Source: Taibaiella sp.
GTDB lineage: Bacteria; Bacteroidota; Bacteroidia; Chitinophagales; Chitinophagaceae
NCBI GenBank assembly: GCA_013815385.1
Contig: JACDGL010000008.1
Coordinates: forward strand, 91,368-155,367
DNA: 64,000 nucleotides
Direction: 5' to 3'
Below, piece after piece: positions 1-8,709 of the stretch (position 1 is the first letter of the stretch; the number at the start of each line of letters is the position of its first letter). Made by a program: the position numbers and the translations under genes. The notes under the pieces were generated by a model. It saw nothing but the letters and a program-made list of their open reading frames with translations, did not search any database and was not told the origin of the DNA.

Positions 1-505
1 TATCGGGCAGTAGCAGCCTGCTCTTTCCTGTTATCGCCAATCTGCGTATACTGCGGTCTTTACGTTTGTTGGAGAGTAAGGTAAACGTGCTGGTCATTTC
101 TTCATTATCATATACCAGTTTACCTTTCACAAATCCCAATATTGGCCTTATCACCCCTTGTAGGGTAGCATTAATGTATAGCCTTGCTTCTTTGCCTTTA
201 TGTGCTTCGGTTGCAAATGCCACATTCAGCTTATAGTTCTTACTATGCCGCAGCCATAAGTAATAGGCCCAGCTTACAATAGTGCTCAGTACGGAGAGCC
301 CTGCCACTGCCAGCGCGAACCAGAATGCCATCTTGCTCATTAAAAGTATAAAAGGCAGGAATGGTGATGGTGTATCTTTGGGTGTTTGCTGATATAGTAA
401 CCGGTAAGCGCCATAGGCTGCCGCTATACAAAACAATGTATTGACCGTAAACGGGAAATATTGAAAATAATATCTGATCAGCCATTTTATCCTCTTCCAC
501 TTCAT
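1..505 (-). CDS. Membrane protein, N-terminal part (possible DUF58 family), cut by window edge
   Basis: An open frame runs from an ATG at 505 down to base 1 without a stop, so the gene continues beyond the left edge. The visible 168 residues begin MKWKRIKWLIRYYFQYF. They hold two hydrophobic segments at about residues 20-38 and 50-85, followed by a soluble beta-rich stretch ending in GKSRLLLPD. From memory, this two-helix head plus beta region resembles the long DUF58-type proteins of Bacteroidota, but the diagnostic DUF58 core lies outside the window, so the family is tentative. The 85-residue open frame at 243-500 on the same strand is a shadow in another frame. The gene starts 26 bp downstream of the stop of the cytochrome gene on the same strand, so the two may be co-transcribed. 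Confidence 0.6.
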   Translation of the reverse strand, partial: MKWKRIKWLIRYYFQYFPFTVNTLFCIAAAYGAYRLLYQQTPKDTPSPFLPFILLMSKMAFWFALAVAGLSVLSTIVSWAYYLWLRHSKNYKLNVAFATEAHKGKEARLYINATLQGVIRPILGFVKGKLVYDNEEMTSTFTLLSNKRKDRSIRRLAITGKSRLLLPD

Positions 506-531
506 TGTTCTTCCCTTACTCTATTGGTCTT

Positions 532-2106
532 CTAATGCTTTATTATTACTTTCTTTGTTAGCATTCCACCAGCTATGTTTACACTCAGTATATATATGCC
601 AGTTGGTATATCCGCAACATTATAATATTCAGCAGTGTAGCCTTGCTGCATCATTCCTTTTTTAATGGTATGCATTACCCTGCCATCTGTAGAAACAAGG
701 TTTATCATCCCCTCTGTATTCGATTCCGAATAATACTTAACCGCTAATAATTGGTTAGCCGGATCAGGATATGGATCAAAGAGCTGGAAACCTCGATAGT
801 AATTTAACGGGGTAATACCCACCGGTGTTGTGCTGTCTATTTTTATATTTTCATCGCCTGGCATATAAGGGGTGAAAACGAAGTACACCAGCATCATCTC
901 ATCAGTAGTTTGTTCACCTCCCGATACATCTTTTGGTGGGCTGCTTGGATTGTCCAGGTTTCCAATAGTATTATCGTAGTAGGCGCTGGCATATAAGTCG
1001 GAATTTGCTGGCACTTTTATCAGGTTTCTGAATGAATAAAACCCTTGCCAGTGAAAGTCCCAGTTGTTAACTCTTATGTACCGCTGTGTATCGCCCGCGG
1101 GAGTTACACCCCAGCTTCTTATGTTTTTGCCAATAAGATGCATGTGCGGTGCTATACCCAGTAATGATATATCTATAGGAGGTACTACAAGATGCTCTGT
1201 AAAGGTACGGGTAGTATTTGCAGGTATAAATAATGGTGAATCAATATTGGTTACATAATTCAGTGCCGGTTGTATTGACAAATTGCGTATACCAGTTGAG
1301 GTGGGAGAAAAGAAGAAATGTACTTCAGTGCTATCTGTCTGTCCGCTGGTGCCTTTTGGATAATGTATCTGTAGTACTATATCTGCATGTTTAGGCAACC
1401 TTATGCCAAATCCCAATGGTGATTGTACCGGAGCACCCCCAGGCACCCAGCCACCTAACATTATTGCTTTATTCGTCCCTACCCCGCCAAAGTTTACATA
1501 TCCGGGCTCCGGTGTCAGGGAATCAAGATGCCTGCATATGCCTGTAGTATCCGCAAATACTAATACATGATGCACAATACCGCGATTTCCCGGTACTGCC
1601 TCAAATGCTGTTATATATTTATCTACTGTAGTACCGCTTGGTAGCACAAAACATTGGTAAACGTCATTTGTACTCGCTGTACTGGTATAGGCAGGAATTT
1701 TGGCTATAAGATCGGGGGTGCCTGGCAGGTCACCCTTATTGCTGAATATTGGCTGTGGTGGTGCCAGTGCCGGATCACCTTCTTTTGCACCGTTATTTAC
1801 CCAGTTTTCAATAGTATTTATTTCAGCAGAGCTAAGTAACCGTTCATGGGCCAGACGGCTATATTTCGGATCAGGTGGCCAGGGCGGCATTTTCCCGCTT
1901 TTTACATCTGCAAGCATTGATGTAGCGTTAGCAAATGCATTACTATAGTTCATTAATGCAAAGGGGGCTATACCCCCGCTCTTATGGCAACTGGCGCAAT
2001 GATTATAGATTATTGGCGCAACATCTGTGCTCCATACCTTAGATTGCGCAAATGCATAACTATTCAATAGCACGCATGCTAATGTGAGGGTAAACGTTCT
2101 GAACAT
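532..2106 (-). CDS. Secreted cytochrome c / copper type II monooxygenase-like protein with T9SS tail
   Basis: The 524-residue protein has a signal peptide ending near residue 20 (SYAFAQ). A haem c site follows (C37-A-S-C40-H41, probable axial Met73 in GKMPPW). A region then resembles ascorbate-dependent copper type II monooxygenases of the peptidylglycine hydroxylase (PHM) fold. Candidate copper ligands are His179-His180, His248 (QIHYP), His321 and His323 (PHMH), and a Met at 404-405. The last 80 or so residues look like a type IX secretion C-terminal signal (DPYPDPA, then GxxM and a final KKVIIKH), implying export to the surface or medium. An N-terminal haem could deliver electrons to the copper site; this is inference, and the substrate is unknown. 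It is transcribed away from the sigma factor gene at 2353 across a 246-bp AT-rich gap. Confidence 0.82.
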   Translation of the reverse strand: MFRTFTLTLACVLLNSYAFAQSKVWSTDVAPIIYNHCASCHKSGGIAPFALMNYSNAFANATSMLADVKSGKMPPWPPDPKYSRLAHERLLSSAEINTIENWVNNGAKEGDPALAPPQPIFSNKGDLPGTPDLIAKIPAYTSTASTNDVYQCFVLPSGTTVDKYITAFEAVPGNRGIVHHVLVFADTTGICRHLDSLTPEPGYVNFGGVGTNKAIMLGGWVPGGAPVQSPLGFGIRLPKHADIVLQIHYPKGTSGQTDSTEVHFFFSPTSTGIRNLSIQPALNYVTNIDSPLFIPANTTRTFTEHLVVPPIDISLLGIAPHMHLIGKNIRSWGVTPAGDTQRYIRVNNWDFHWQGFYSFRNLIKVPANSDLYASAYYDNTIGNLDNPSSPPKDVSGGEQTTDEMMLVYFVFTPYMPGDENIKIDSTTPVGITPLNYYRGFQLFDPYPDPANQLLAVKYYSESNTEGMINLVSTDGRVMHTIKKGMMQQGYTAEYYNVADIPTGIYILSVNIAGGMLTKKVIIKH

Positions 2107-2352
2107 TGCAGTGAATTGGTATATTCAAATATAAATGAATAATGGATAACTAATACTTAAATATTTGCAAATACAATGATTTTATTTCCTAATATATTTC
2201 AAGTATACGCATAACAATAAAACAATATATAGTGATTGCTTTATACATTTATGCCTTATTTATCTTAATTTAGAAAATATTAAGGCTGTTTACCCAACTA
2301 TTTGTAAAATAGCACAGTCTTTCTAATCGGACATTAATTAATAACCCGTTAC

Positions 2353-2928
2353 TTGCCTATAGCTTTGGCATATACAGTACCTGGTCAAACCAGTGAGCTC
2401 GAAGAGCTTATTCAGGGGTGCATTCGTAACGAACGAAGCGCGCAGGAGAAATTATATCGGCTTTTTTACCCAAGAATGATGGCGGTGATACGCAGGTATA
2501 TTGATCACGAAGAGCAGGCAGAGGAAGTATTGAATAATGGTTATTTGCGGGCTTTTCAGAAGATTGGGCAATATACATTTCAAGGGTCTTTTGAAGGTTG
2601 GCTGCGCAAAATTGTTTTCCATGCAGTTTCAGACTATGTAAAACAAAACATACGGTATAAAGAAAAGGTCTTGTTGATAGAGAAGGATCAGTATGTAAAT
2701 AAAGACCATGCAGACAGGCTTTATTACAACGAGTTGCTGGAGATGGTGCAATTATTACCAGGCGCTACCCGTATGGTATTTAATATGTACGTAATGGATG
2801 GTTTTTCGCACAAGGAGATCAGTAAAGGATTAGGTATTAGTGAAGGAACATCAAAATGGCACCTTTCTGAAGCCAGAAGGGTACTTAAGGATAAAATAGA
2901 GAAACAACAATTACATCTTACAAAATAA
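2353..2928 (+). CDS. ECF-type RNA polymerase sigma factor
   Basis: This 191-residue protein has sigma region 2 (LFYPRMMAVIRRYI, then a WLRKIVFHAVSDYVK segment at about 85-100). Region 4 ends in a helix-turn-helix (HKEISKGLGISEGTSKWHLSEAR, about 153-175), typical of extracytoplasmic-function sigma factors. The chosen start is a TTG at 2353. It keeps the conserved segment before region 2 (IQGCIRNERSAQEKLYRLFYP), and I see no in-frame ATG that would. No Shine-Dalgarno is visible, as is common in this phylum. The stop lies 24 bp before the ATG of the next gene, which looks like its anti-sigma partner, so the two are probably one transcript. Factors of this type usually regulate their own operon and envelope genes. 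Confidence 0.9.
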   Translation: MPIALAYTVPGQTSELEELIQGCIRNERSAQEKLYRLFYPRMMAVIRRYIDHEEQAEEVLNNGYLRAFQKIGQYTFQGSFEGWLRKIVFHAVSDYVKQNIRYKEKVLLIEKDQYVNKDHADRLYYNELLEMVQLLPGATRMVFNMYVMDGFSHKEISKGLGISEGTSKWHLSEARRVLKDKIEKQQLHLTK

Positions 2929-2952
2929 AAACTTTATCCGGTGGATAAAAAC

Positions 2953-4857
2953 ATGACAAATATTGATGATCTGTTCAGGCAAAGGCTTGGAGGCGGCGAA
3001 GAGAAAGAGCGCTCCGGAGCCTGGAGTCGCATGAAAGCACTCCTTGATGAACAAGAAGGCAAAAAGATACCGGGAGGTATTAGTTGGCGCCGCATGATGG
3101 GTTACCTGACTGGCTTAGTAATACTTGGCGGGGTTAGTGTAGGTGGGTACGAAATGCTCAATGCAGAACATACAACCTCTTCTCCCGGCAATATGGCCGT
3201 AGCATCAAATAACGGTAGTGGCGTAGCTGGCTCTGCAGGTATCACTCACATCGGCTCTAACTCATCACAAACTCCATCATCTTCCCCTGCAGTAGTATCA
3301 AGCATCACTTCAGTTGTTGAAAAGCACCTTGCAAATACAGATAATAATTTAGCCCCGGTTCACCACAATAAAAAATCATCTTCAACTTTACTTGCCAGTA
3401 ACACACTTGTAACCAGAACAAGAGGTTCTAAGACTATTACTCCTTTAAATGAAGATAAAGAGGCCACAAAAGAATTTACTGATCAGAATGCCGGAACAAA
3501 AAACACTACAGTTAATATAGCTACTAACAATAGCACATCTACATCTGTTAAAAATACCCACAACACAAAAGATGCTGGTAACAAGGACATGCTGACAAAT
3601 AATCAAGCAGCAACAACTGTTAACAACAGAGAAGACAAGAATCTTAATAAGGTTCAGTCGACATCTTCTTCAGCACTTAGTGAAAATACTTACGGATCAG
3701 GCACTTCTTCATTAACTCCATTGAAGCCAGACAACTCAAAAACAGGCAATCTGGTTTCTGTAAAAGAAGATAATACCAGGAACGATAAGAAATCACTTGC
3801 TAATAAAGATTCTATACAGCAATATACAGTGGCGGAGCACCTTACATACGATGCTGATAACCGCCGGCATGCGTATGAAGCAGATACGGTGAGCAAAGGA
3901 AAAGTACCAAACTACCTTGCTGACAATACTAAAAAGACTGGCAATCTTCCTGACAATACAAATATGCGTTTAGCTAATTCTGTGTCTTCTAATAATACTG
4001 AATTAGTAAAGGCCTCACCCATGCTGAATGCTGCTAAAAATGATAATAGCACAGCTGCAAAGGATGATAAAACCAATGCCTGGAAAAGCGCAAAGGGGCA
4101 TCATACCAATGGATGGGACTGGGCGAACATTAGCCAGAAAATAAAAGATTTTGAATACAACATTGGTACAGTTAAAGTTTATCCGGGTCTTATAGGGGGT
4201 GTTAATGCAACATTCTTTGGCCCAGTTACTGGTGGTGGGTTCCACTTAGGCGGTACAGCAGAGTTTGAGATCAGCGATGCCTTTAGTATTATAGCTGAAC
4301 TAAAATACTTCCAGAGATTTACAAATGGGGTATTTAATGATAATTACAATCAGTGGACAGCTACACCTGATGGCACTGGTACAGGAAATTACCTTCATCG
4401 TGATACCTTCCAGCATTATTTTAACTACTCCAACCTCCATAGTCTGGAACTACCGATCTCTTTGAGATATAAGATCGGTAATTTCTATGTATTCGGCGGG
4501 GTTGACCTCATCTACAATTTCGGACTGACACCGGAAGAGATCAACAGGCAGATAAATCTCGTAGAACCTGCTACACATGTTCCTTCATCCTTCAATTGGC
4601 AGGCACAATACGCCAGTGGTCCTAAAGTATCTGCTACAGATTTCTCTTCCATATTTGGTTTAGGTTACCTGTTAGGTCTTTCTTACGAATTTACACCATC
4701 AATACTGGTAGATATGCGGGCTACTCAAATGGTGTGGGATAATACTAAAACACAGGGCGCCAAGCAGATTTCTACCACCTTGTATCAGAGCCCCTCTATG
4801 CAGTTATCTATTATCTACAGACTCAATCATAAAAAGCAGATACTACCGGAAGATTAG
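2953..4857 (+). CDS. Putative dual-membrane-spanning anti-sigma factor (cytoplasmic head, IM helix, disordered linker, OM beta-barrel)
   Basis: From the ATG at 2953 the protein has about 634 residues; an in-frame GTG at 2941 is an alternative start. Residues 1-45 form a charged cytoplasmic head (DDLFRQRLGG, then a Trp-containing helix). One hydrophobic segment follows at about 50-66. Residues 70 to about 395 are low-complexity, rich in Asn, Ser, Thr and Lys, with no predicted fold. From about 404 the sequence alternates as an outer-membrane beta-barrel (VYPGLIGGVN, FYVFGGVDLIYNF, final MQLSIIYRL). Directly following an ECF sigma factor, this order matches the dual-membrane-spanning anti-sigma (Dma) proteins described in Bacteroides thetaiotaomicron, where the head binds sigma and the barrel sits in the outer membrane. 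The function is inferred from architecture and position. It ends one base before the convergent transporter gene. Confidence 0.72.
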   Translation: MTNIDDLFRQRLGGGEEKERSGAWSRMKALLDEQEGKKIPGGISWRRMMGYLTGLVILGGVSVGGYEMLNAEHTTSSPGNMAVASNNGSGVAGSAGITHIGSNSSQTPSSSPAVVSSITSVVEKHLANTDNNLAPVHHNKKSSSTLLASNTLVTRTRGSKTITPLNEDKEATKEFTDQNAGTKNTTVNIATNNSTSTSVKNTHNTKDAGNKDMLTNNQAATTVNNREDKNLNKVQSTSSSALSENTYGSGTSSLTPLKPDNSKTGNLVSVKEDNTRNDKKSLANKDSIQQYTVAEHLTYDADNRRHAYEADTVSKGKVPNYLADNTKKTGNLPDNTNMRLANSVSSNNTELVKASPMLNAAKNDNSTAAKDDKTNAWKSAKGHHTNGWDWANISQKIKDFEYNIGTVKVYPGLIGGVNATFFGPVTGGGFHLGGTAEFEISDAFSIIAELKYFQRFTNGVFNDNYNQWTATPDGTGTGNYLHRDTFQHYFNYSNLHSLELPISLRYKIGNFYVFGGVDLIYNFGLTPEEINRQINLVEPATHVPSSFNWQAQYASGPKVSATDFSSIFGLGYLLGLSYEFTPSILVDMRATQMVWDNTKTQGAKQISTTLYQSPSMQLSIIYRLNHKKQILPED

Positions 4858-4858
4858 T

Positions 4859-5644
4859 TTAACCTTTTTCATTGCTCATAGCAATACGTTTCATTTCCTT
4901 GGCTACATCGTGGCCAAGAAATTTTTCTATAATACCTTCTATAACATAGATCAATGGGGTAAGCACAATAGCCATTGTAAATTTATATAGGTAGTTTACT
5001 AACCCTATGGCTAATACGCGTTGGTAAGACCAGCCCTTTCCAATCTTAAAGGCTATAAATAATACAACAAAGCTATCAACCATCTGAGATACTATTGTAG
5101 ACCCGGTAGAACGTAGCCATACCCATTTATTGCCTGTTACTTTCTTGATCTTATGAAAAATCCATACGTCAACTACCTGGCTCACCAGAAATGCCACCAG
5201 GCTACCAGCAATTATCCACATTCCCTGGCCGAATACACTATTAAATGCCGCTTGCATATCTGGTACGCCTTCACTTTTTTGGCTACCGATCCAGAACGAA
5301 GTTTCAGCAGGGACCTTGATTGCCAGATAGAACATTAGAAAAGCATATGCTATTAACCCTACAGCTATCAATGAAATTCGCTTTACCGCCTTGGGACCAT
5401 AGTATTCATTCACAACATCGGTCATTACAAATTCTAATGGCCATAGCAAAACCCCACACGTAAGCGTGATAGTCAAACCATTTTCTCCTAACAAAGAAAA
5501 AGGACGCGGTATCATACCAATGATGCGCTCGAGCGAAAATAATTTCCCCCCTATACATTCGGCTATCAAAGCATTGGCCACAAAAAAAGAACAAAGCAAT
5601 ACGAATAGCCTGGTAGGTTTATCATTCAGTATCTTATGTATCAT
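4859..5644 (-). CDS. yhhQ: Queuosine precursor transporter, VUT/YhhQ family
   Basis: The 261-residue integral membrane protein has about six hydrophobic segments. It shows the family features ANALIAECIGGK near the N-terminus, VMTDVVNEYYG at about 75-85, and a C-terminal SQMVDSFVVLFIAF helix followed by NYLYKFTMAIVLTPLIY. Members import 7-deazaguanine queuosine precursors (preQ0/preQ1) used to modify GUN-anticodon tRNAs. I looked for a preQ1 riboswitch in the 124 bp upstream and saw no convincing aptamer. The gene is monocistronic and converges on the anti-sigma gene with a 1-bp gap. Confidence 0.88.
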   Translation of the reverse strand: MIHKILNDKPTRLFVLLCSFFVANALIAECIGGKLFSLERIIGMIPRPFSLLGENGLTITLTCGVLLWPLEFVMTDVVNEYYGPKAVKRISLIAVGLIAYAFLMFYLAIKVPAETSFWIGSQKSEGVPDMQAAFNSVFGQGMWIIAGSLVAFLVSQVVDVWIFHKIKKVTGNKWVWLRSTGSTIVSQMVDSFVVLFIAFKIGKGWSYQRVLAIGLVNYLYKFTMAIVLTPLIYVIEGIIEKFLGHDVAKEMKRIAMSNEKG

Positions 5645-5768
5645 AGATCAAATTTTGCTTGTAGTATGATGCTAAAGTAGGAATTGTTTATTTTTTAAAT
5701 GATACCTTCTGTATAGATACTGACTATAAGGCAGGATTTTAGTAAATTAGTAGGCATTATATATTATC

Positions 5769-6692
5769 ATGGACTATAAAGATTATTATAAGGTTTTAGG
5801 CGTAGATAAAAAGGCTTCTCAGGATGAGATAAAGAAAACATATCGTAAGCTGGCTGTAAAGTACCATCCTGATAAAAATCCTAATGATAAAAAATCGGAA
5901 GAAAAATTTAAAGAGATCAATGAAGCAAACGATGTGCTTGGTGATGCCACCAAGAGAAAAAAATATGACGAATTAGGAGCTAACTGGCAAAATTATCAGA
6001 AACAAGGAGGCAACCCGAGTGATTATGATTTCTCTCAGTGGGCGCAACAGGGACGTGGAGCAGGAGGGCATCGTACTGAATATTATGGGGGTGAAGAAGA
6101 GGGGTTTTCTGATTTTTTTGAAACAATTTTTGGCCGTGGACGTGGTGGTGGTAGAGGGCAACAACGGTCGTACCAGGCACGGGGTGAAGACTTGCAGGCA
6201 GAAACCGACCTTACTATTCACGAAGCCTTTAATGGAACAACCAGGCAATTAAATCTGCGTGGGCAAATGCTGAACCTGAAATTAAAACCAGGCATTAGTG
6301 ATGGGCAGATACTACGTATGAAAGGTAAGGGGGGACAGGGAATTAATGGTGGTGAAAACGGTGATCTGTTCATAACTATACATGTGAGGAATGATGCGCA
6401 ATATGAGCGCAGAGGGGACCATTTATATTTTGACCAGCCTATAGATATCTATACCGCTACACTGGGCGGCAAGCTGCCGGTAGGTACTATAGACGGGAAA
6501 ACCTTAAATATTAATATACCTGCCGGTACCGACAGCGCACAAACTTTCAGGCTGAAGGAAATGGGAATGCCTGTTTACAACAGCACTAAACAACGCGGCG
6601 ACGCCTATGTACGCGTAATGATACAGACACCCAAGAACCTCACTAAAGAAGAAAAAGATCTGTTCGAAAAACTGGCCACTATCCGAAAGTGA
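5769..6692 (+). CDS. DnaJ-family co-chaperone without zinc finger (CbpA-like)
   Basis: The 307-residue protein has an N-terminal J domain with His33-Pro34-Asp35, the loop that stimulates DnaK ATP hydrolysis. A Gly/Phe/Arg-rich stretch follows at about 95-140 ([12 protein letters not shown]), then the two beta-rich DnaJ C-terminal domains ([14 protein letters not shown]). The CxxCxGxG zinc-finger repeats of true DnaJ are absent, so the layout is that of CbpA. It should act with DnaK in the cytoplasm. Start is the ATG at 5769; an AT-rich 124-bp gap separates it from the divergent yhhQ. Its stop directly abuts (no gap) the stop of the convergent sulfatase gene. Confidence 0.9.
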   Translation: MDYKDYYKVLGVDKKASQDEIKKTYRKLAVKYHPDKNPNDKKSEEKFKEINEANDVLGDATKRKKYDELGANWQNYQKQGGNPSDYDFSQWAQQGRGAGGHRTEYYGGEEEGFSDFFETIFGRGRGGGRGQQRSYQARGEDLQAETDLTIHEAFNGTTRQLNLRGQMLNLKLKPGISDGQILRMKGKGGQGINGGENGDLFITIHVRNDAQYERRGDHLYFDQPIDIYTATLGGKLPVGTIDGKTLNINIPAGTDSAQTFRLKEMGMPVYNSTKQRGDAYVRVMIQTPKNLTKEEKDLFEKLATIRK

Positions 6693-8669
6693 TCATTTTA
6701 CTATGCCTGTCTTTTTATGTTGTAGCAGCCATTCGGTGGCCTGCAGCATGCTGAAAGCATAGCGTTGCATGCTATCGGCGGCGTGTGTATTAGCAGCTAG
6801 TATATCTTGTTCCCGGTTAGCGAACGAATAGTAAAATGATTTACCCTCTTGTTGCCACACATAAAAATGACTGATATCCGCTACCCCCACCCTGTCATCT
6901 GCGCTGAAGTACATATAGGGGCGGGTATCGTGCAGCAGGTCTACTCCCATTGTATTATTAGTATAGGTCAGGTGCAGCAGCCCTGCTACTGTAGGAAATA
7001 TATCTATCTGCCCACCGGGGTTGTTCACTCTTTCACGAGGCACATTCAGCATGGGTGCATAGATAATGCACGGTATATGATTCAATGAATAGGCCATACT
7101 GCTAAACCCGTCGCTGGTATTGCCCTCCCATGTACCATGGTCAGCCACAAACACAAACAGGGTATTCTTGTACCATGCCTGCTTTGCGACAGTATCCATA
7201 AAGTGGCCTATAGCCCAGTCTGCATATTCCACGCATCCACCCCGCACATCGCGGTGCTTTGGCATAAATGGTATATTGTCAGGGATAACGTATGGCGTAT
7301 GGTTAGATCCGGTCATCATTAGCGCGCAGAACGGTGTATGCCTATTGTATTGTTCATTGAAAAGGTGCAGCGAATAATCGAACATATAATGGTCTGGCAC
7401 ACCCAACCCGCTCACCACCGCTGATGATGGGTAATCGTCCTGGCTTACTACCCGTGCCACATTGTTAGCCGTCACAAAGCCGCCCACGTTATCAAATTGC
7501 GGGTCGTTGGTGGTAAAGTACATAGTTTCATAGCCGTTCTTTTTCATAATATACGGCAGGCCTGTATAGTGGGGTATGGTAATGCCTACCATAGTGTGCC
7601 GCGCCAGCAAAGCAGGAAAACTATACATGGTAGAAAATATGCCGTTGAATGTATGTATGCCAGCGGAGTAGAAATTGCTGAAATAAATACCATTATCCGC
7701 AAGATGGTCAAGCACGGGGGTGAGGCCTAATGTGTTGCCACCATGCTGCATAAAGGAAGCGCTCATGCTCTCCATCAGCACTATGATAACATTGTATTTT
7801 AAGGGTGCGGCTTCGCTTCGCTCCTGCCGGGCTATGGGGTATGCAGCATTCCGCTTATCGGGTGGTATATGAAAGTATGCCTGCACATTGGCTATAGCAG
7901 TTTTATCATCTATCAGGTGCAGGTGTTTATTCTCCGGTTTCGCCTCCTCTATGGCACTATTTATAAAAGTAAAAAGTGGGTTAAGCCCCGCCTGGTTAGG
8001 GAAATCGTATTTACTAAAGTAGGCGGTACCCAGCATTATAGATGCCTTTTGTGCTACCCTGCCTCTGATGCCAATAAACAGGATACCCATAGCCAGGAAA
8101 GATATCAGCAGTTTCTGAAAGATGAATTTTGCATGTGCAGCACCCAATGCATGTACCCGCTGCACATTTACTTTGTAGATGCGCTTTAAGATGAGGAAGA
8201 AAGCAATGGAAACAATAAGAAAAAGTAAAAAATAAGCAAGATAACTCCACTCTTCTGCCACCATTTTTATCATAAACATGGGCGAATCTGTCCAGTCGAG
8301 GATGGTAATATTCAGGCGGGTATTGTAGGTAAGGAAGAAGGGAATATCAGCCGCACAACCAAAGAAGGCAAATGAATATATAATACACAGCAATACATGT
8401 ATTGCCAGTAATAATTTTCGTCTCAGGAAGCCGGCTAGTTCTGCAATGGTCAATACGGCTAAGGGCAGCGCCAATATATACCCGCTGATAACAGTATCGA
8501 AACGATAGCCCATGAACAGGGCTTGCGCCAGTATCAGGCCCGGAGCGGGGATATGCGCAAATACTGCCCGGTTTTTGTATATCAATACAATACGGAACAG
8601 AGTAAAGAACAATATGCCAGCCACGTAAACAGGAAACAGGTATTTAAGTGTTACTGGCAGGCGCTTCAT
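6693..8669 (-). CDS. LtaS-like membrane sulfatase / phosphoglycerol transferase family
   Basis: The 658-residue protein has five hydrophobic segments within residues 1-205 and a large extracytoplasmic sulfatase-fold domain from about 290. Visible catalytic elements are Glu300 (LMESMS), Thr340 as probable nucleophile (HTFNGIFST), and Asp510-His511 (FVADHG), matching the metal- and Thr-dependent active site of lipoteichoic acid synthase-type enzymes. In Gram-negative bacteria such proteins transfer phosphoglycerol or phosphoethanolamine to envelope lipids or glycans; the substrate here is unknown. It is the last gene of a minus-strand run starting at 11444 (gap to the asparaginase 40 bp). Confidence 0.85.
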   Translation of the reverse strand: MKRLPVTLKYLFPVYVAGILFFTLFRIVLIYKNRAVFAHIPAPGLILAQALFMGYRFDTVISGYILALPLAVLTIAELAGFLRRKLLLAIHVLLCIIYSFAFFGCAADIPFFLTYNTRLNITILDWTDSPMFMIKMVAEEWSYLAYFLLFLIVSIAFFLILKRIYKVNVQRVHALGAAHAKFIFQKLLISFLAMGILFIGIRGRVAQKASIMLGTAYFSKYDFPNQAGLNPLFTFINSAIEEAKPENKHLHLIDDKTAIANVQAYFHIPPDKRNAAYPIARQERSEAAPLKYNVIIVLMESMSASFMQHGGNTLGLTPVLDHLADNGIYFSNFYSAGIHTFNGIFSTMYSFPALLARHTMVGITIPHYTGLPYIMKKNGYETMYFTTNDPQFDNVGGFVTANNVARVVSQDDYPSSAVVSGLGVPDHYMFDYSLHLFNEQYNRHTPFCALMMTGSNHTPYVIPDNIPFMPKHRDVRGGCVEYADWAIGHFMDTVAKQAWYKNTLFVFVADHGTWEGNTSDGFSSMAYSLNHIPCIIYAPMLNVPRERVNNPGGQIDIFPTVAGLLHLTYTNNTMGVDLLHDTRPYMYFSADDRVGVADISHFYVWQQEGKSFYYSFANREQDILAANTHAADSMQRYAFSMLQATEWLLQHKKTGIVK

Positions 8670-8709
8670 TATCTCTGTGTTATCTTTTTTATGAAGCTGT
8701 AAAATAACA

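Noticed and set aside
243..500. 85-residue open frame at the left edge
   Set aside because: Shadow of the longer open frame 505 to below 1 on the same strand, which has clear membrane-protein character and better codon pattern.
5645..5768. Possible preQ1 riboswitch upstream of the queuosine-precursor transporter
   Set aside because: No aptamer-like stem-loop and C-rich pairing pattern could be drawn in the 124-bp leader.
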